A stretch of 64,000 bases of DNA, from NCBI GenBank assembly GCA_900471925.1, contig UCGV01000024.1, positions 186,001-250,000 on the forward strand, given 5' to 3'. Both the position numbers and the translations under genes were made by a program. The stretch comes from Hyphomicrobiales bacterium (lineage in GTDB: Bacteria; Pseudomonadota; Alphaproteobacteria; Rhizobiales; Rhizobiaceae). Position 1 is the stretch's first letter, and every line of letters starts with the position of its first letter. The notes beneath the pieces are model-generated. The model ran no database searches and was not told where the DNA came from. It saw only the letters and a program-made list of their open reading frames with translations. Positions 18,844-26,589 of the stretch are shown piece by piece.

Positions 18844-21800
18844 TCAAATGCCGGCGGGCCGCCTCAGATCCAGCGTCAGCGGGAATTCGGACGAGACCGT
18901 CTCGGCGCGCGGAATATAGCCGCCCGCCGTATGTCCCCACGGTTCGAAACGGGCGAGGCGCCGCGCTTCCGCTTCGTTGCCGTTGACCGGGAAGGTGTCA
19001 TAGTTCCGGCCGCCCGGATGGGCAACGTGATAGATGCAGCCGCCGATCGAACGTTTCGACCATGTATCATAAATATCAAAAGTCAAAGGCGTATTCACAG
19101 GCAGGACGGGATGTAAACCGGAAGCTGGCTGCCATGCCTTGAACCGTACGCCAGCGACCGACACGCCCGAGGTTCCGGTCGGTGTCAGAGGCACGATCCG
19201 GCCGTTGCACGTGACTGTGTAGCGCGATGAATTGCTGGTTTCGAGGCGAACCTGCAGGCGTTCGACGGACGAATCGACGTAGCGCACCGTGCCGCCGACC
19301 GCGCCCTGTTCTCCCATGACGTGCCAGGGCTCGAGCGCCTGGCGCAGCTCCAGCTTCGAGCCTTCGTATTCGACTTCGCCGCAGAAGGGGAAGCGGAATT
19401 CGAGCTGCGCCTTGAACCATTCGGGGCTGAGATCGAAGCCGTTTTCGCGGAGATCCGAGAGCACGTCGAGGAAATCCTGCCAGACATAGTGCGGCAGCAT
19501 GAAACGGTCGTGCAGCGAGGTGCCCCAGCGCACGAACTTGCCATCGGCGGGATTTGCCCAGAAGCGGGCGATCAGCGCCCGCACCAGCAATTGCTGGGCC
19601 AGCGACATGCGAGCATTCGGCGGCATTTCGAAGCCGCGGAATTCTACGAGGCCGAGGCGGCCGGTCGGGCCATCCGGCGAAAACAGCTTGTCGATGCAGA
19701 TCTCGGCGCGGTGGGTGTTGCCGGTTACATCAGTCAAGATGTTGCGGAACAGGCGATCGACGAGCCAGGGCAGGGGCTGCAGACCGCGACCGGCTGCAGG
19801 AATTTGTGCAAGCGCGATTTCCAACTCGTAGAGGCTGTCATGGCGGGCCTCGTCGATGCGCGGCGCCTGGCTGGTCGGGCCGATGAAGAGGCCCGAAAAC
19901 AGATAGGAAAGCGAGGGGTGCCGCTGCCAGTGCAGCACGAGGCTCTTCAAAAGGTCCGGACGGCGCAGGAAGGGACTGTTGTTCGGATTACTGCCGCCGA
20001 CGACGACATGGTTGCCGCCGCCAGTGCCGGTGTGGCGGCCGTCGATCATGAACTTGTCGGCGCCGAGACGGGTCTCACGGGCCTCCTCATAGATCGCCGT
20101 CGTGATATTGACCGTCTCCTTCCAGGTCGAAGACGGATGGATGTTCACCTCGATCACGCCGGGGTCGGGTGCGACGCGGATGACGTTGATGCGCTCGTCC
20201 TGCGGCGGTGTGTAACCTTCGATATGGACGGCCAGGCCGAGAGCGGCGGCCGAACGCTCGGTCGAAGCGATGAGGTCGAGATAATCCTCGAGCGTTTCGG
20301 TCGGCGGCATGAAGACACAGAGGCGGCCGTTGCGCGGTTCGACCGAAATCGCGGTGCGGACATGGCCGCCGATCTCGTTGGCCGATTGAGGCATCGCCGG
20401 CTGTTGACCGGTAAAGGGTTGGAAGTGCGCGGCTTGCAAATCGCGTCCGCTATCCTGCCCGAAATCTGGCAGTTCGGGCCGCTGGACGAAGGGGTCGAGC
20501 GGATTGATATAGGGATATTGCGAGGGCGGGATGTAGGCGAGTGAATCGAGCGGCAGGCGGTAACCCACGGGACTGTCGCCCGGCATCAGGAAGATACGGC
20601 CGCGCCGGGTGGACCATTTTTCGCTCGTCCAGCTGCGGCCGCTGGCGCGCGCATTCCAGGCCTGGACCGGCAGCACGTAGCCGGTCGGGCGTGTCAGGCC
20701 GCGATCGAAGACGCGGGCGATGCGGCTGCGCTCCTCGGCATCCTTCAGTTTGGAATTTGCCGGATCGACATTCTCTGGCAGGCTTGCTTCCTTGACCAGC
20801 CATTCGGCGGGATCTTCGAAAGCAGGGGTTACATAGTCAGGTGAGATATCCAGCTCTCCGGCAATTGCCGTCAGCAGGCGGCCGGCATCGTCCTCTGTGA
20901 CCTTATAGTTACGGCCTTCCGTGGCGACGAGCGTGTCGTTCGACCAGATGGGCAGGCCGTCCTTGCGCCAGTAGAGCGAGAAGGTCCAGCGCGGCAGGCT
21001 TTCGCCGGGATACCATTTCCCCTGGCCGTAATGCAGGAAGCCGTTTGGCGCGAAGCGGTCACGCAGCCGGCGGATCAGTGCATCGGCCTTCTCGCGCTTG
21101 GTCGGGCCGACCGCCTCGGTATTCCATTCGGCAGACTGGAAGTCGTCGATCGAGACGAAAGTCGGCTCGCCGCCCATGGTGAGGCGCACATCTTCGGCTT
21201 CGAGGATGCGATCGACCTTCTCTCCGAGTTCGTTGAGTTCGTCCCAGGCATCGTCGGAAAACGGTTTGGTGATGCGGGGATGTTCGGCGACGCGGGCGAC
21301 CTTCATATCGAAGGCGAATTCGGTCTCGGCTTCGCCGTAGTAGCCGCCCGATATCGGCGCGGCATTGCGAAAATGCGGCGTCGCGGCAAGCGGAATATGG
21401 CTTTCGCCGGTCAGGAGGCCGGAGGTCGGATCGAGACCGACCCAGCCGGCGCCAGGAAGATAGACTTCGGTCCAGGCATGAAGATCGGTGAAATCGTATT
21501 CCGTGCCGGAGGGACCATCGAGTGCCTTGAGATCGGGACTGAGCTGGATGAGATAGCCGGAGACGAAGCGCGCGGCGAGGCCGAGATGGCGCAGGATCTG
21601 CACCAGCAGCCAGCTCGTGTCTCGGCAGGAGCCCTTGGCGCTTTCCAGCGTCTCTTCCGGCGTCTGCACGCCGGCTTCCATGCGGATGACATAGCCGATC
21701 TGCTGCTGCAGGCGCATGTTGAGGCCGACGACCATATCGACTGTTTTTTGTTCGGAGCGATCGAGCGTTTCTAGGAAAGCCTTCAGGCGCGGGCCGGGCT

Positions 21801-22164
21801 CTTCCGGCTTCATGTAGATCGACAGGTCTTCGCGGATTGTCTCCGGATAATCGAAGGGCCAGATGGTCGCTTCCTCTTCGACGAAGAAGTCGAAGGGATT
21901 GTAGACGGTCATGTCGGCAACGAGATCGACCTCGATCTTGAATTCGGTCACCGGATCGGGAAAGACGAAGCGGGCGAGATAGTTGCCGTAGGGATCCTGC
22001 TGAAGGTTCACGAAATGGTTCGACGGCGTGACCTTCAGCGAATGGCTCAAGACTCGCGTCTTCGAATGCGAAGCGGGCTTAAGACGGATGATCTGCGGGC
22101 CAAGGCGGATCGGTTTGTCATACTGATAATGAGTCAGATGATAGATGCTGGCTTTGATCGACAT
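18844..22164 (-). CDS. Transglutaminase / DUF2126 (GS-like COOH-NH2 ligase) fusion
   Basis: A 1106-residue protein. Residues 1-~300 are a transglutaminase domain with triad Cys180 (AKGSCRDTSW), His229 (TDLHAWTEVY) and Asp245 (GLDPTSG). From about residue 325 to the end is DUF2126, assigned in comparative work to the glutamine-synthetase-like COOH-NH2 ligase fold. It shows MGGEPTF (330-336), GQGKWYPGESLPRW (380-392), GTGGGNHVVVGG and GLVEFRGFEMPPNARMS. An amide-forming and an amide-breaking or transferring domain in one chain suggests a make-and-process step. It is first in the cassette; its start has only a weak Shine-Dalgarno. Confidence 0.87.
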   Translation of the reverse strand: MSIKASIYHLTHYQYDKPIRLGPQIIRLKPASHSKTRVLSHSLKVTPSNHFVNLQQDPYGNYLARFVFPDPVTEFKIEVDLVADMTVYNPFDFFVEEEATIWPFDYPETIREDLSIYMKPEEPGPRLKAFLETLDRSEQKTVDMVVGLNMRLQQQIGYVIRMEAGVQTPEETLESAKGSCRDTSWLLVQILRHLGLAARFVSGYLIQLSPDLKALDGPSGTEYDFTDLHAWTEVYLPGAGWVGLDPTSGLLTGESHIPLAATPHFRNAAPISGGYYGEAETEFAFDMKVARVAEHPRITKPFSDDAWDELNELGEKVDRILEAEDVRLTMGGEPTFVSIDDFQSAEWNTEAVGPTKREKADALIRRLRDRFAPNGFLHYGQGKWYPGESLPRWTFSLYWRKDGLPIWSNDTLVATEGRNYKVTEDDAGRLLTAIAGELDISPDYVTPAFEDPAEWLVKEASLPENVDPANSKLKDAEERSRIARVFDRGLTRPTGYVLPVQAWNARASGRSWTSEKWSTRRGRIFLMPGDSPVGYRLPLDSLAYIPPSQYPYINPLDPFVQRPELPDFGQDSGRDLQAAHFQPFTGQQPAMPQSANEIGGHVRTAISVEPRNGRLCVFMPPTETLEDYLDLIASTERSAAALGLAVHIEGYTPPQDERINVIRVAPDPGVIEVNIHPSSTWKETVNITTAIYEEARETRLGADKFMIDGRHTGTGGGNHVVVGGSNPNNSPFLRRPDLLKSLVLHWQRHPSLSYLFSGLFIGPTSQAPRIDEARHDSLYELEIALAQIPAAGRGLQPLPWLVDRLFRNILTDVTGNTHRAEICIDKLFSPDGPTGRLGLVEFRGFEMPPNARMSLAQQLLVRALIARFWANPADGKFVRWGTSLHDRFMLPHYVWQDFLDVLSDLRENGFDLSPEWFKAQLEFRFPFCGEVEYEGSKLELRQALEPWHVMGEQGAVGGTVRYVDSSVERLQVRLETSNSSRYTVTCNGRIVPLTPTGTSGVSVAGVRFKAWQPASGLHPVLPVNTPLTFDIYDTWSKRSIGGCIYHVAHPGGRNYDTFPVNGNEAEARRLARFEPWGHTAGGYIPRAETVSSEFPLTLDLRRPAGI

Positions 22165-22270
22165 ATTGCTCTTTTGTCCGCTTGCCGTTGATCGGCTTAG
22201 CTGTTCCCAAAGCCAGTGTGTGCAATGCAGCGAAAGAATGCAAGGCGGAAGGTTGAGGTGCCGGCGGCTA

Positions 22271-23653
22271 TCAGGCCACGCGATTGAACGTTACCGAAGC
22301 TTTGAGGCCTCTGCCGCCGCGTCCCGGGATCAATACGAGCCTTGCATTGAAAAGATTGGCGATTTCTTCGACGATCGGCAGACCGAGGCCCGCACCGGGT
22401 GCGCCGGCATCATTGCCTCGGGAGAAGCGTTTTCTCACCGCCTCCCGTTTGTCGGGAGGAATGCCGGGGCCATTGTCTTCGACTTCCAGCCGCACCGTTT
22501 CGGCATCCTCGATGATGCGGACCGTCACTTCCGCGCCGTTACCGGCATAGGCGATGGCATTGCCTGCGAGATTGCGCAGCATTTCGCCGATGAGCAGCGG
22601 TTCGGCGCGGATCATGGCCGGTCCCTCACCCTCGAAGCCGAGATCGATGCCGGCTTCGGCTGCGCGCGGGATCTGCTCGCCGGTGATTTCCTGCGCAATC
22701 GCAGCGAGATCTATCGCGGAAGCCGTCAGCGCTTCCTTCGATGTGGCGGCGTCGATCTTGGCCATCAGCAGAAGCTGGGCAAGGATGCGTTCGGCGTGGG
22801 CAACCGCCTGATCGCCCTTGAGAGCGGCATTGTGGGCCTCACCGAGCGAAGCGGCGCGGGCGGAGAGCGCGAGCTGGGTTCGGATGATCGTCAGCGGCGT
22901 GCGCAACTGATGGCTGGCGTTGCCGGTGAAATTGCGCAGGGCATCGAGGGCCGACTCCAGGCGCACCATGAAGGAATTGACGGTATCGACGAGCGGCTGC
23001 ACCTCACTCGGGACGGATTGTTCGATCGGGTGCAGGTCGTCGGGGCTGCGCTCGCCGATGGCGTCCCCGAGTTTGTAGAGCGGTCGTAGCGCCACGGTCA
23101 CGGAAATCCAGACGATGACAGCGGCACCGGCGATCATCACCGCAAGGCGTAGCGCCGAGCGCACGAGGATCGCCTGGGCGAGCTGGCGACGGGCGATGGT
23201 GGTTTCGGCAACGGTGACGACGAAGGGCACGGAGCGGATGCCGGTCGAGGCGGAGCGTTCAAGCGTCGCCACGCGGATCGGCTCGCCGCGGAAAATATCG
23301 TCGGCGAAGGCGGCGGTGTCGCCCTGCGTTTCCTTCAACACCGGAAGCGCCTGATAGCCGGTAATGAATGTTCCGGGTGGGCCATCGACGCGGTAGAAGA
23401 CGCGGTCCTGCGCGGCGGATGTCAGCATTTCCAGCGCGACATAGGGAATATCGACTTCAAGCGTGCCGTCTTCGGCGACGACGACGCGTTCGGCGATGGC
23501 GAGCGCAGAGCCGGCGAGAACACGGTCGGAGACGATATTCGACGTTTGCACGGCCTCGCGCCAGGTATCGGCGAGTGCCAGCGTGCCGATAACGGCGGTC
23601 GAGACAAGCAGCCAGAAAAGCAGCCGGCGCCGGAGCGAATAGGCAGCCGTCAT
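22271..23653 (-). CDS. TctE-like sensor histidine kinase
   Basis: A 460-residue membrane kinase. TM1 (LLFWLLVSTAVIGTLALA) is followed by a periplasmic domain of about 135 residues of the 2CSK_N type found in TctE/PgtB-like kinases, then TM2 (about 165-188). HisKA has phospho-acceptor His248 (NASHQLRTPL) and HATPase_c has EDNGPGIPPDKREAV and GAGLGLPIVEEIANLF. Its start overlaps the regulator stop by 4 bases (ATGA). Kinases with this sensor domain often respond to carboxylates. A tctCBA transporter lies 7 kb away and an orphan binding protein lies across the divergent promoter; either may share its signal. Confidence 0.88.
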   Translation of the reverse strand: MTAAYSLRRRLLFWLLVSTAVIGTLALADTWREAVQTSNIVSDRVLAGSALAIAERVVVAEDGTLEVDIPYVALEMLTSAAQDRVFYRVDGPPGTFITGYQALPVLKETQGDTAAFADDIFRGEPIRVATLERSASTGIRSVPFVVTVAETTIARRQLAQAILVRSALRLAVMIAGAAVIVWISVTVALRPLYKLGDAIGERSPDDLHPIEQSVPSEVQPLVDTVNSFMVRLESALDALRNFTGNASHQLRTPLTIIRTQLALSARAASLGEAHNAALKGDQAVAHAERILAQLLLMAKIDAATSKEALTASAIDLAAIAQEITGEQIPRAAEAGIDLGFEGEGPAMIRAEPLLIGEMLRNLAGNAIAYAGNGAEVTVRIIEDAETVRLEVEDNGPGIPPDKREAVRKRFSRGNDAGAPGAGLGLPIVEEIANLFNARLVLIPGRGGRGLKASVTFNRVA

Positions 23654-24327
23654 GAGGCCTCAGGCAGCTTGTCGAGGTAGTAGCCGATGCCGCGGGCGGT
23701 CTTCACGGTCAGGCCGTGCGGCGACAGTCTTTTCCTGAGGCGACTGACATATTGTTCGATGGCGTTGGCTGAGATGTCGTCATCGAAGGCGGTCAGAGAC
23801 TGTATGATCGCTTCCTTGGCGACCACCTTTCCGGCCCGCATGAACAGGATTTCGAGCAGACCGAGCTCGCGGGAGGGAATATCGAGCGGCGTGGTGCCGG
23901 CCGAAAAGGCGCGGGAATTCAGGTCGAGCGAGATCGATCCGAAGCTGACGGTCGAGGAATGCAGCCCTGCCTGCCGGCGCAGCAGGACGCGCACGCGCGC
24001 TTCGAATTCGGCAATGTCGAAGGGCTTGATGAGATAGTCGTCAGCACCGAGATCGAGCCCCTTTACCCGTTCTTCCGGGGAGCCTCGGGCCGTGAGGATA
24101 AGCACCGCCGCCCGGCTGCCGCGGGCGCGCATGGCACGCAGCACGTCAAGACCGTCCATTTCCGGCAGGTTCAGGTCGAGGATGACGAGGTCGAAATTTT
24201 CCGCCGCGATCACGGCATTGGCCGAGGCACCGTCATGGACGACATCCACCGCATGGCCGGTGCCGCGCAAGATCGCCGACAGGCCGTCGGCCAAGGCGAT
24301 ATTGTCTTCGGTCAGCAGGATGCGCAA
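23650..24327 (-). CDS. OmpR/TctD-type response regulator
   Basis: A 225-residue regulator. The receiver domain has an acidic pocket from TEDN at the start, phospho-acceptor Asp51 (VILDLNLPEMDGL) and Lys in LIKPFD. The C-terminal winged helix carries DIPSRELGLLEILF and DDDISANAIEQYVSRLRKRL. It is the first gene of the regulator-kinase pair. About 190 bp separate it from the divergent GNAT/binding-protein genes, so it may control both directions. It is most similar in layout to TctD; the target genes are inferred, not shown. Confidence 0.9.
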   Translation of the reverse strand: MRILLTEDNIALADGLSAILRGTGHAVDVVHDGASANAVIAAENFDLVILDLNLPEMDGLDVLRAMRARGSRAAVLILTARGSPEERVKGLDLGADDYLIKPFDIAEFEARVRVLLRRQAGLHSSTVSFGSISLDLNSRAFSAGTTPLDIPSRELGLLEILFMRAGKVVAKEAIIQSLTAFDDDISANAIEQYVSRLRKRLSPHGLTVKTARGIGYYLDKLPEAS

Positions 24328-24518
24328 CGGATGTTTCCCCTAAATTTTGCAGCAAGTTTATCAGGGATGACAAGGCGATGTCACAGCGATTCTAAGAATT
24401 GGTGAACGGGAACTCAGGCAACGCGCGCGACGCTCTTTTGCTCCGTTCCAGCGCTTTGACTCCTGTGGTTGGGCCGCTAATTCCGTGGTAATATCGCCCT
24501 ACGCTGGAGGCTTTGCAG

Positions 24519-25031
24519 ATGGGTGACCTGTCAGTTGCGCTTGCGGAAACCCCGGAAGAGATTGATGCCGCGCGGCATCTCAGCCGCTCTTTCAAACAGT
24601 GGCTCTACGACAACTATCCTGCCGAGCGGGCGCAGGTCGAACTCTACTATCATCCGGAAAAATTCGAGGCTTTGCTCGCCGACCTGCCCCAGATCCACGC
24701 CAGGCCGCAGGGGGCGGTGTTTCTGGCCCGTCTTGATGGAGAAAGCGTCGGCTGTGTGATGCATCACGAGATAGCGCCAGGAATTTCCGAAATGAAGCGT
24801 CTCTTCGTATCGGAGCGGGCGCGCGGCAGCGGTGCTGCGCTTGCGCTCTGCAAGGCCTCTATGGAGCGGGCGAAGGAAGACGGCTACCGGATGATGCGGC
24901 TCGACACCGGTTTCCGGCAGATCGCGGCGCAGAGACTTTATCGTCGGCTGGGCTTTCGCGAGCGCGACGCCTATTATGCGGTCCCTGACGATCTCAAGCC
25001 CATTTTGGTTTTCTTCGAGCGTGAGCTTTGA
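24519..25031 (+). CDS. GNAT-family N-acetyltransferase
   Basis: A 170-residue single-domain GNAT protein. The central acetyl-CoA region is MKRLFVSERARGSGAALALC, with the typical V-x-x-x-x-R-G-x-G/A type loop, and the C-terminal part is RQIAAQRLYRRLGFRE. The ATG at 24519 is used because GGAGG ends 8 bases before it; a TTG two codons earlier is unlikely. The acceptor substrate is unknown. It probably forms a two-gene operon with the binding protein 44 bp downstream. Confidence 0.85.
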   Translation: MGDLSVALAETPEEIDAARHLSRSFKQWLYDNYPAERAQVELYYHPEKFEALLADLPQIHARPQGAVFLARLDGESVGCVMHHEIAPGISEMKRLFVSERARGSGAALALCKASMERAKEDGYRMMRLDTGFRQIAAQRLYRRLGFRERDAYYAVPDDLKPILVFFEREL

Positions 25032-25075
25032 TGGCTCTCCTTGTTTCACTCTGTTAGCTCAGGCATTGTCTCCTC

Positions 25076-26140
25076 ATGAGGAGATTTTTCATTCTGTTAT
25101 TGTGTCTGGTGCCCGGCCTTGCCGTTGCAGACCAGGCTTTCTACCCGGCGAAATCGGGCAATGCCGATGCGTCGGTGCTGACAGTCTATTCGTCGCTCGA
25201 CGAGCCCCTGGCGCAGCCGATGATCCGTGGCTTTCAGGAGGCCAATCCCGATGTGGCAGTCAAGTATGAGGACATGCTGACGGGGGACATTTACGATCGC
25301 ATCGTCAAGGAGACGGATACGGGTCACAGAACGGCGGATTTCGCGTTCTCGTCGGCCATGGACTTGCAGGTCAAGCTTTCCAACGACGGTTATGCGCAGG
25401 TGAGCAACCTGCCGATGAGCGCGCAGTGGCCGAAATGGGCAAACTGGCGCAATACCGCCTATGCGCTGACCTTCGAGCCCGCTGTCTTTGTCTATCACAA
25501 GCCAAGTTTCGCCCATGAGCCGGTGCCGAGTTCACGTGCGGAATTCGTCGACTATCTGAAGCGCAAGGGCAACGAGGTCTATGGGCGTATCGGCACCTAT
25601 GACATCGAACGATCAGGCGTCGGTTTCCTGTTCATGGCGCGCGATCAGGAGCAGTTCGGTGATATCTGGTCGGTGATCGGGGCGATGGGGGCGGCGGGTG
25701 TCAAGCTTTACTCGACCAGTTCCGCAATCCTCGAACGTGTCGCCGACGGTCGTTTCGTGCTCGGCTACAATATTCTCGGCTCCTATGCGGCAGACTGGGC
25801 TTCGCGTCACCCCGAAGTCGGCATCGTGCTGCCGAAGGATTATACCGTTGTCATGTCGCGCATCGGCCTTGTGCCGCAGGCCGCAGCGGAGCCGGAACTC
25901 GGCCGACGCTACCTCGCCTTTTTCATGTCGAAGGAGGGCCAAACGATCATGGCCCGTGAGTTGCAGATCCCGGCCGTCAGCCCGGAGGTGGCGGGAGAAA
26001 ATACCGCCAATACGTTGCAGGAATTGCTCGGAGCGCAGTTGCGCCCCGTGCCTGTCAGTCCCGGCCTGATGGTCTATCTCGATCAGGTGAAGCGGGCGCG
26101 GCTGATCGCGCATTGGAACGAGGTACTGCGCACGCAATAA
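25076..26140 (+). CDS. Periplasmic extracellular solute-binding protein (AfuA/PgtC-like), orphan
   Basis: A 354-residue secreted protein with a signal peptide (RRFFILLLCLVPGLAVADQ, cut near residue 19) and a type II periplasmic binding fold: LTVYSSLDEPLAQPMIRGFQ, then DFAFSSAMDLQVKLSNDGYA and LGYNILGSYAADWA. It resembles the iron/phosphate-ester family that includes AfuA and PgtC. No ABC permease or ATPase gene is adjacent on either side. Lying opposite a TctE/PgtB-like kinase, it may act as a ligand-presenting partner for sensing, as proposed for PgtC. The ligand is unknown. Confidence 0.85.
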   Translation: MRRFFILLLCLVPGLAVADQAFYPAKSGNADASVLTVYSSLDEPLAQPMIRGFQEANPDVAVKYEDMLTGDIYDRIVKETDTGHRTADFAFSSAMDLQVKLSNDGYAQVSNLPMSAQWPKWANWRNTAYALTFEPAVFVYHKPSFAHEPVPSSRAEFVDYLKRKGNEVYGRIGTYDIERSGVGFLFMARDQEQFGDIWSVIGAMGAAGVKLYSTSSAILERVADGRFVLGYNILGSYAADWASRHPEVGIVLPKDYTVVMSRIGLVPQAAAEPELGRRYLAFFMSKEGQTIMARELQIPAVSPEVAGENTANTLQELLGAQLRPVPVSPGLMVYLDQVKRARLIAHWNEVLRTQ

Positions 26141-26589
26141 AATGTGCCGCTGTCCAATAGAAAACATGCGGGCAGATAAAAATAAATCGTATGTTCTCAA
26201 TGGTTAAGCGGTCGCGGCGAAGTGGCGCACTTCTCCTTTCGACCAAAAAAATCACGGCCACGTGAATTATTTCCGGTCGGGTAGCTGTGTGCCAAAAATG
26301 GAAGAATCTATTGATAATTTTCCCCAATAAGTAATACTTACTGGTCGATTTCGGCATGTTTCTTGTCGTTTTTTACACCTGAATTTACAACCTCTGATTC
26401 CGTAATGATAATTATTGGTGGCGCCATTTAGCGAAAATTAAGCAAAATCCGGTGCTTATTCCGGCATGAAATCATCGCAGCACGCCGCTCTCGGACCGCT
26501 GCGCAGGCGCCATGATGTCGCAAACAATCTTTTCCGGGCCGGGCAGCTGCGTGGGGATGCAGCTCTCCACATCTAGAGGTTTTATTTTC
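26141..26589. other. AT-richer intergenic region before the chemoreceptor
   Basis: About 450 bp without a supportable gene, clearly poorer in GC than its flanks. A perfect 13-bp inverted repeat, TAAGTAATACTTA, lies at 26328-26340, and an imperfect AT-rich element (TGATAATTATTGG) lies near 26405. These are candidate regulator sites in the chemoreceptor promoter. Short frames here have no ribosome binding site. Confidence 0.5.
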
